This document shows positions 28,293 through 33,235 of a stretch of DNA of 33,235 bases, piece after piece. The DNA lies in the NCBI GenBank assembly GCA_030608465.1, contig JAUWEC010000006.1, forward strand, positions 1 through 33,235. Direction: 5' to 3'. Source of the stretch: Chloroflexota bacterium (lineage in GTDB: Bacteria; Chloroflexota; Anaerolineae; Anaerolineales; UBA11858). The position numbers and the translations under genes are program-made. Position 1 is the first letter of the stretch; each line of letters opens with the position of its first letter. The notes beneath the pieces are model-generated. The model made no database searches, was not told the DNA's origin, and saw nothing but the letters and a program-made list of their open reading frames with translations.

Positions 28293-29117
28293 TTAGTCTC
28301 GTAATCCCTGCATTAAATCATAGATATCCCGCCGTGACCAGCCTGATTTATCCGCCAGGGATTTGGCGAGCTGGGTAGGGCTGAGCCCTTCCGATTTGAG
28401 CTCTTCCTGTATGGCCTTGAACAGTTTTTTCTCTGACCAGACATCTTCGTTTCCCCTACCAGAGATGATCAAAGTGATTTCTCCTTTAGGTTTGTTCTGG
28501 CTGTAATGATCCCGGGTTTCGCTGATGGTTCCCCTATATATTTCCTCGTGGAGTTTGGTCAGCTCCCGGGCTACAGCAATCTCTCGATTACCCAACACAG
28601 CCAGAATATCTTCCAATGATTGGATCAGCCTGTGCGGCGTCTCCAGGAAGACCAGGGTCCAGGGTAGCTTTTTTACATCCTCCAGTAAATCCCGCCGTCC
28701 TTTGGTTTTCCTCGGCAGATAACCCAGGTAAAGGAAGTTGTCGGTGGGAAAACCGGAAGCGGAGAGGGCAGCAACCGGCGCGCTGGGACCAGGTACAGGG
28801 ACCACCTGATGACCTGCCTCCAATGCCGCCTTAACCAGGTAAAATCCGGGATCGCTAATAGCAGGGGTGCCAGCATCCGATATCAAGGCCAGGGACTGTC
28901 CTTTCAGATGATCCAAAAGTTTTGGAGTCTTACTTTCTTTGTTGTGATCGTGGTAGGAGGTCAACTTGGTGTTTATCTGATACGCTTTCAGCAAGGTTTT
29001 AGAGGTCCGGGTATCTTCGGCAGCAATAAGAGGAACTTCCTTCAGGATCCGAACTGCCCGGAAAGTGATATCCTCCAGGTTTCCGATTGGTGTGGCCACC
29101 AGGTAGAGCGTGCTCAT
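28293..29117 (-). CDS. rsmI: 16S rRNA (cytidine1402-2'-O)-methyltransferase
   Basis: LYLVATPIGNLEDITFRAVRILKEVPLIAAEDTRTSKTLL, LISDAGTPAISDPGFYLV, VPGPSAPVAALSASGFPTD, FLETPHRL. Start corrected from 29207 to 29117. Confidence 0.97.
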   Translation of the reverse strand: MSTLYLVATPIGNLEDITFRAVRILKEVPLIAAEDTRTSKTLLKAYQINTKLTSYHDHNKESKTPKLLDHLKGQSLALISDAGTPAISDPGFYLVKAALEAGHQVVPVPGPSAPVAALSASGFPTDNFLYLGYLPRKTKGRRDLLEDVKKLPWTLVFLETPHRLIQSLEDILAVLGNREIAVARELTKLHEEIYRGTISETRDHYSQNKPKGEITLIISGRGNEDVWSEKKLFKAIQEELKSEGLSPTQLAKSLADKSGWSRRDIYDLMQGLRD

Positions 29118-29314
29118 ACCGCTTTTTCCTCTTGGGTCAGATTGTTTTTGACGTTTCGGGCCAGCTTTCTGCGGGTCAGCATCACCTGCCTTCCGCATCC
29201 CAGGCATTCGATCTTAATATCTGCGCCCAAACGGATGACCTTCCAGCGGTTTTCTCCGCAAGGATGACCTTTTCGCAACTTTAAAATATCGTCTAATTCC
29301 AGGTCCGGCAGCAT
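29114..29314 (-). CDS. DUF951-family small zinc-ribbon-like protein
   Basis: LRKGHPCGENRWKVIRLGADIKIECLGCGRQVMLTRRKLARNVK; 4-nt ATGA overlap with rsmI. Confidence 0.9.
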   Translation of the reverse strand: MLPDLELDDILKLRKGHPCGENRWKVIRLGADIKIECLGCGRQVMLTRRKLARNVKNNLTQEEKAV

Positions 29315-29320
29315 GCTGGC

Positions 29321-29326
29321 ATTATA
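29321..29326 (-). promoter_or_regulatory. -10 box for the DUF951-rsmI operon, predicted leaderless
   Basis: Minus strand TATAAT with 6 nt (GCCAGC) to the ATG at 29314. Confidence 0.5.
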
Positions 29327-29504
29327 TCATTTGGGAGTATATTGATGAATTTTGTGTTTCTGCTTACCAATGGGAAAAGAAAATTCGCTATTGTATAGCA
29401 ATCTAGCCCAGTGGGTATTGGTAGTGGGAAACAACCGAAACGATCATTTAACGAAGGGATACTCAACCGATAGTTAGTCTGAGAGAGCATTTGTTGCATT
29501 TGAA

Positions 29505-29699
29505 TTATCAAGATAGGGGTTCATCCCGGGAATCCAGAAATGGGGACTTGATAAGTAGTGAAACATCCCCCGTCTCTTCAAGACGATGTTTCGAAAAAAA
29601 GTTTTACCTTCCGAATTTGAGAAAGCTGATATTGAAAGTCGGATGGAAAAATCGAGACTTATTATCAATGAATAGATTCGGTTCAATCTCTTTCGGAAG
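29505..29699. ncRNA. Candidate structured RNA: three consecutive stem-loops in an intergenic gap (strand undetermined)
   Basis: TTATCAAG(29505-29512)/CTTGATAA(29547-29554); GAAACAT+CGTCT(29560-29575)/AGACG+ATGTTTC(29581-29592); CTTCCGAA+GAGA(29608-29622)/TCTC+TTCGGAAG(29687-29699). Confidence 0.3.
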
Positions 29700-29849
29700 A
29701 ATAGCGTCTGTCATGCTTAATGTTGGGGGAAAAATCAATACATCAAGTCTATAGAATCTATTTATTTATCCCTTTTTAATGATTACATCACCAGCTTCTT
29801 ACCAAAAACCTTCCAGGATTGGCTCGTATTATCTAAGGGAGCGAGATGG

Positions 29850-29855
29850 TATAAT
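29850..29855 (+). promoter_or_regulatory. -10 box upstream of the M50 protease gene
   Basis: TGGTATAAT 17 nt upstream of ATG 29873; SD CAGGAG in between. Confidence 0.45.
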
Positions 29856-29872
29856 CTGGCGCAGGAGTTTAT

Positions 29873-30535
29873 ATGTTAAATCTGAATCCTGCAACACTGA
29901 TTTCAAGAATCATAGTCCTGTTAACCGCCTTTTCCGTGCATGAGTTTGCCCATGCCTGGACCGCTAATTATTTTGGCGACAACACACCCCGGGTCAACGG
30001 CCGGTTGACGCTGAATCCACTGGCACACCTGGATCCAATGGGATCGCTGCTGCTGGTTGTGGCTGGATTTGGATGGGCTAAACCAGTCCCGGTGAACCCT
30101 TATACCCTGAGGCGCAGCGCACCTTCAGCGATGATGTGGGTTGCCCTTGCTGGTCCGCTGTCAAATTTCCTGATGGCACTGCTGGCAGCTTTACCATTCC
30201 GATTAAATCTGGTTTCCCTGGATGATCTTTATTTATCCTTTGCCGCCCAGGGGAGTTCTATTTTTCCGACCATGGCAGGATTTTTATGGGAGTTCATCAC
30301 CATCAACCTGGTGCTGATGCTGTTTAACCTGATTCCGATTCCCCCGCTTGATGGGGATAAGATTGCGGAATTTTTTCTACCCCTGGCCTGGAAAGATCGA
30401 ATGGCGCAGATCCGCCCCTACGGACCGATGATCCTGATTGTGCTGTTTTTGGTTGGACCCTATCTAGGGGTCAACGTCTTGAGCTGGATCCTGGGACCGC
30501 CCTTGCGTTTTCTGATTAATCTACTGGTGGGTTAA
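29873..30535 (+). CDS. Site-2-protease-like M50 metalloprotease
   Basis: [16 protein letters not shown] (HExxH), [13 protein letters not shown], four or more TM segments. Confidence 0.93.
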   Translation: MLNLNPATLISRIIVLLTAFSVHEFAHAWTANYFGDNTPRVNGRLTLNPLAHLDPMGSLLLVVAGFGWAKPVPVNPYTLRRSAPSAMMWVALAGPLSNFLMALLAALPFRLNLVSLDDLYLSFAAQGSSIFPTMAGFLWEFITINLVLMLFNLIPIPPLDGDKIAEFFLPLAWKDRMAQIRPYGPMILIVLFLVGPYLGVNVLSWILGPPLRFLINLLVG

Positions 30536-31062
30536 TGAGTTCTAAGGTCAATTACCGTGTTTGGCAGTTCTGGCAGGGGTTAAAAAGATCTCCCCGGGAG
30601 GGAGATCTGGAGGCTGTAAATACTGTTTTATTTCCAGAGGAGCGGAACCTTTTTCAGCAGTTACCCACAGCTGATCAAAATCACAGTCTACGGGTATTCC
30701 GGTCATTACAAACCCAGGGGGAGGATGACCCCGACCTGCTTAAAGCCGCCTTGCTGCATGACCTGGGAAAAACACGTTATCCGCTCCGCCGCTGGGAACG
30801 GGTCTTTGCTGTTTTGGCAGCCGGATTGTTTCCCCGGCGAGTAGGGGTGTGGGGAGAGGGTAAACCCACTGGTCTGCGGCGTCCCCTGGTAATTGTTCGG
30901 CAGCACCCCCAGTGGGGCGCGGATTTAGCGGAGGCAGCCGGGAGCAGCCCCCGAACAGTATGGTTCATCCATAACCATGAAAAGGACCTACCTGAAGGAT
31001 CTCCATCCGATGAGGAATTATTTTTATTAAGGAAACTTCAAAAAGCAGATAATACTAACTAG
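30535..31062 (+). CDS. HD-domain phosphohydrolase-like protein
   Basis: HSLRVFRSLQTQGEDDPDLLKAALLHDLGKTRYP...VRQHPQWGADLAEAAG...HNHE; start overlaps the upstream stop (TAATG). Confidence 0.85.
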   Translation: MSSKVNYRVWQFWQGLKRSPREGDLEAVNTVLFPEERNLFQQLPTADQNHSLRVFRSLQTQGEDDPDLLKAALLHDLGKTRYPLRRWERVFAVLAAGLFPRRVGVWGEGKPTGLRRPLVIVRQHPQWGADLAEAAGSSPRTVWFIHNHEKDLPEGSPSDEELFLLRKLQKADNTN

Positions 31063-31071
31063 GAAAATTAA

Positions 31072-32064
31072 ATGACAATTCAACTTACAATTCTTGGTTT
31101 GGGGCAGATTGGCACATCTGTCGGGATGGTCTTGGCGGAATATACTGACCAGATTTTCCGAGTAGGCCATGACAAATCCCGGGGAGCAGCCAACCAGGCC
31201 AAAGGAAAAAATGCTGTTGATAAAATCGCCATCACGCTTTCCGGAGCCGTTAAGGATGCCGATATAGTTCTCCTGGCCTTGCCATTCCAGGAAATATATT
31301 CCGTGCTGGAACATATTGCCCAGGATCTAAAAGAGGATGCCCTGGTGTTAGATACCGGTCCGTTGAAACAGCCTGTAATGAAATGGGCTGAAGAACTGCT
31401 TCCAGAGAACAGGCATTATGTAGGACTAACCCCGGTGATTAATTTTGCCTATCTGGAAGAATTCGAATTTGGTCCGGAGACCGCCCAAAATGATCTCTTT
31501 TCAGATTGCTTGATGGCAGTTGTCAGTGGACGTCTCTCCAGCGAAAAAGCGGTAAATATGGCTGTCAATCTGGTGCAGCTGCTGGGCGCTACTCCTTATT
31601 TCACCAATTCGGCTGAAATAGACGGATTAATGACCATGACGCATATCCTGCCTCAGTTGCTCGCAGCCTCCTTGCTTAAAATCACCCAAGACTCGCCCGG
31701 CTGGCGGGAAGCTCAAAAGATTGCTGGAAAACCATACATCCAGGTAACCAATCCCTTTTCCCAGGATGATGCGCCCGGAGCACTGGCTGCCGCAGTGATC
31801 TATAATCAAGAAAATACCACTCGATTGCTGAATGATGTTATCCGAACCCTGGTTGAAATCCGGGATTTATCCGAAACACCGGGTCAGGAAGAATTGAAAG
31901 AAATGTTTTCTAAATTACAGAAAGATAGGGACCTGTGGTGGGCTGACCGCCGGGAAAGCCGCTGGATTGAAACCACTAGGAGTGAAGTTCCCCGGTCCAC
32001 ATTTTTTTCTCGATTTTTTGGCGTCCGCAGGAAAGGTCCTCCCCGGGTGGAGAAAGACCAGTGA
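31072..32064 (+). CDS. TyrA-like (prephenate/arogenate dehydrogenase-family) NAD(P)-binding protein, divergent
   Basis: ILGLGQIGTSVGMVL Rossmann motif, DIVLLALPFQEI, LVLDTGPLKQPVM; TyrA-like helical C-terminus. Confidence 0.75.
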   Translation: MTIQLTILGLGQIGTSVGMVLAEYTDQIFRVGHDKSRGAANQAKGKNAVDKIAITLSGAVKDADIVLLALPFQEIYSVLEHIAQDLKEDALVLDTGPLKQPVMKWAEELLPENRHYVGLTPVINFAYLEEFEFGPETAQNDLFSDCLMAVVSGRLSSEKAVNMAVNLVQLLGATPYFTNSAEIDGLMTMTHILPQLLAASLLKITQDSPGWREAQKIAGKPYIQVTNPFSQDDAPGALAAAVIYNQENTTRLLNDVIRTLVEIRDLSETPGQEELKEMFSKLQKDRDLWWADRRESRWIETTRSEVPRSTFFSRFFGVRRKGPPRVEKDQ

Positions 32065-32336
32065 GTGAATCCCGGGGGGTGGGATATTACTGTTATATGG
32101 TGGAATGTGCCGATGGGACTTACTACACCGGGTGGACAACTGACCCGGAACGGCGGGTTAAAGAACATAATGCAGGAAGAGGTGCACTTTATACCAAATT
32201 CCGCCGTCCGGTTGAGTTGATTTACCTGGAAGAAGTAATCGACCGGTCTACCGCCCAGCGCAGGGAATATATAATCAAAAAACTAACCCGGGAGAAGAAG
32301 GTAAATTTAGTCCGGGAATTTGCAGAACACAGTTAA
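32061..32336 (+). CDS. GIY-YIG nuclease superfamily protein (UPF0213/YhbQ-like)
   Basis: YYCYMVECADGTYYTGWTTDPERRVKEHNAGRGALYTKFRRPVELIYLEEV. Confidence 0.94.
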   Translation: MSESRGVGYYCYMVECADGTYYTGWTTDPERRVKEHNAGRGALYTKFRRPVELIYLEEVIDRSTAQRREYIIKKLTREKKVNLVREFAEHS

Positions 32337-32370
32337 ACTGATAAAGTTGGAATATTAAAGAGGATAAACT

Positions 32371-33235
32371 ATGCCAAAACCATTGGATTGGATAGAAACT
32401 GAATTGCAGGCTTTAAGGGATACAGGTCTGTACAACCAGATACGGACTCTGGAATCTCCTCAGGGCTCCTGGCTAGTGGTAGATGGGGAAAAAGTGCTGA
32501 ATTTCTGTGCCAACAACTACCTTGGCCTGGCAAATCATCCTCGCCTGATTGAGGCAGCCAAAAAGGCTGCGGACAAGTATGGAGTAGGCCCGGGTGCTGT
32601 ACGCACCATTGCCGGTACCATGGACCTGCATCTGGAACTTGAAAAACGCCTAGCGGCGTTTAAAAAAGTGGAGAAAGCGATCACCTTTCAGTCTGGGTTC
32701 AGTGCCAACCTGGCAACCATCCCTGCTCTGGTTGGGAAAGAAGATGTGATATTTTCTGACCGGTTGAATCATGCCAGCATTATCGACGGCTGCCGGTTGG
32801 CTAAATCCAAAATAATTCCCTATGACCACTGTTCCCCAGCTTCGCTAAAACGGTCCCTGGATGAATTCCGGGCGGATTTCCGACGGGCGCTGGTGGTGAC
32901 TGATGGTGTCTTCTCCATGGACGGTGATGTTGCTCCCCTGGATGAGATCTATGAGGTCACCCGCGATTTTGATGTAATCTTGATGGTGGATGATGCCCAC
33001 GGAGAAGGTGTGCTGGGTGAAGGGGGCAGGGGTATTGTGGATCATTTTAAGCTGCACGGAAAGGTGGATGTGGAAGTCGGTACACTCTCCAAAGCGTTTG
33101 GCGTGGTGGGCGGTGTGGTAGCCGGACATCCCCTGGTTGTGGAATGGCTTTACCAGCGCGGCCGGCCGTTCCTGTTCTCTTCTGCGATGACGATACCTGA
33201 TGTCGCTGCTTGTATTGAAGCGGTGAAAATACTAG
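32371..33235 (+). CDS. kbl: 2-amino-3-ketobutyrate CoA ligase / glycine C-acetyltransferase, C-terminus beyond window
   Basis: ATG 32371 after SD AGAGGA; reads [99 protein letters not shown]..., open to the edge and missing from the ORF track. Confidence 0.93.
   Translation, partial: MPKPLDWIETELQALRDTGLYNQIRTLESPQGSWLVVDGEKVLNFCANNYLGLANHPRLIEAAKKAADKYGVGPGAVRTIAGTMDLHLELEKRLAAFKKVEKAITFQSGFSANLATIPALVGKEDVIFSDRLNHASIIDGCRLAKSKIIPYDHCSPASLKRSLDEFRADFRRALVVTDGVFSMDGDVAPLDEIYEVTRDFDVILMVDDAHGEGVLGEGGRGIVDHFKLHGKVDVEVGTLSKAFGVVGGVVAGHPLVVEWLYQRGRPFLFSSAMTIPDVAACIEAVKIL

Noticed and set aside
29118-29207. ORF-track N-terminal extension of rsmI
   Set aside because: It would cover most of the DUF951 gene; canonical RsmI begins at MSTLYLVATPIGN (29117) with an ATGA overlap.
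28809-29267. 152-aa + strand ORF
   Set aside because: Antisense to rsmI and the DUF951 gene, which have strong family motifs.
29474-29754. Small overlapping ORFs (70 aa minus, 87 aa plus) as genes or a transposase remnant
   Set aside because: No recognisable transposase motif, no terminal inverted repeats or target duplication visible, both strands open; treated as candidate RNA or decayed sequence instead.
1-33235. CRISPR array, tRNA/rRNA, prophage, toxin-antitoxin or known defence system
   Set aside because: No regularly spaced repeats, cloverleaf-like sequence, phage structural genes or defence-family motifs were recognised by eye; tRNAscan-SE, DefenseFinder and CRISPRCasFinder would be decisive.

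Overview
The window looks like ordinary chromosome from an uncultured bacterium. The protein style suggests Chloroflexota (Anaerolineae-like), but that is inference only. I support about 24 protein-coding genes, two of them cut by the window edges and absent from the ORF track: a GT-C-like membrane protein at 1..489 (-) and a 2-amino-3-ketobutyrate CoA ligase-like enzyme at 32371..33235 (+). From left to right the contents are: an envelope-glycosylation gene group (GT2, GT4, YbhN/UPF0104-type membrane protein, large GT-C-like membrane protein); an SLC13-type transporter with RCK_C domains; a 1081-aa beta-helix lipoprotein; a PH-like membrane protein; a complete polar amino-acid ABC transporter; a TauE/SafE permease; a YwiC-like protein; an AAC(3)-family acetyltransferase; MscS; a HAD hydrolase; a Thr/Pro-rich stalk protein; an orphan solute-binding lipoprotein; rplS; murI; a CAP+LysM surface protein; a bifunctional PGI/PMI; rsmI with a DUF951 protein; an M50 protease with an HD protein; a TyrA-like protein; a GIY-YIG protein; and the kbl fragment. 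I saw no CRISPR array, tRNA, rRNA or intact mobile element. The most interesting signals are non-coding: (i) a helically phased TTATCC direct-repeat array upstream of a near-consensus promoter for the beta-helix lipoprotein; (ii) three consecutive stem-loops in an otherwise unexplained 558-bp gap (29315-29872), a candidate structured RNA; (iii) TATAAT-N6-ATG arrangements suggesting leaderless murI and DUF951/rsmI transcripts; (iv) a perfect 12-bp-stem terminator inside the amino-acid ABC transporter operon. None has been tested; all coordinates and pairings were read by eye.
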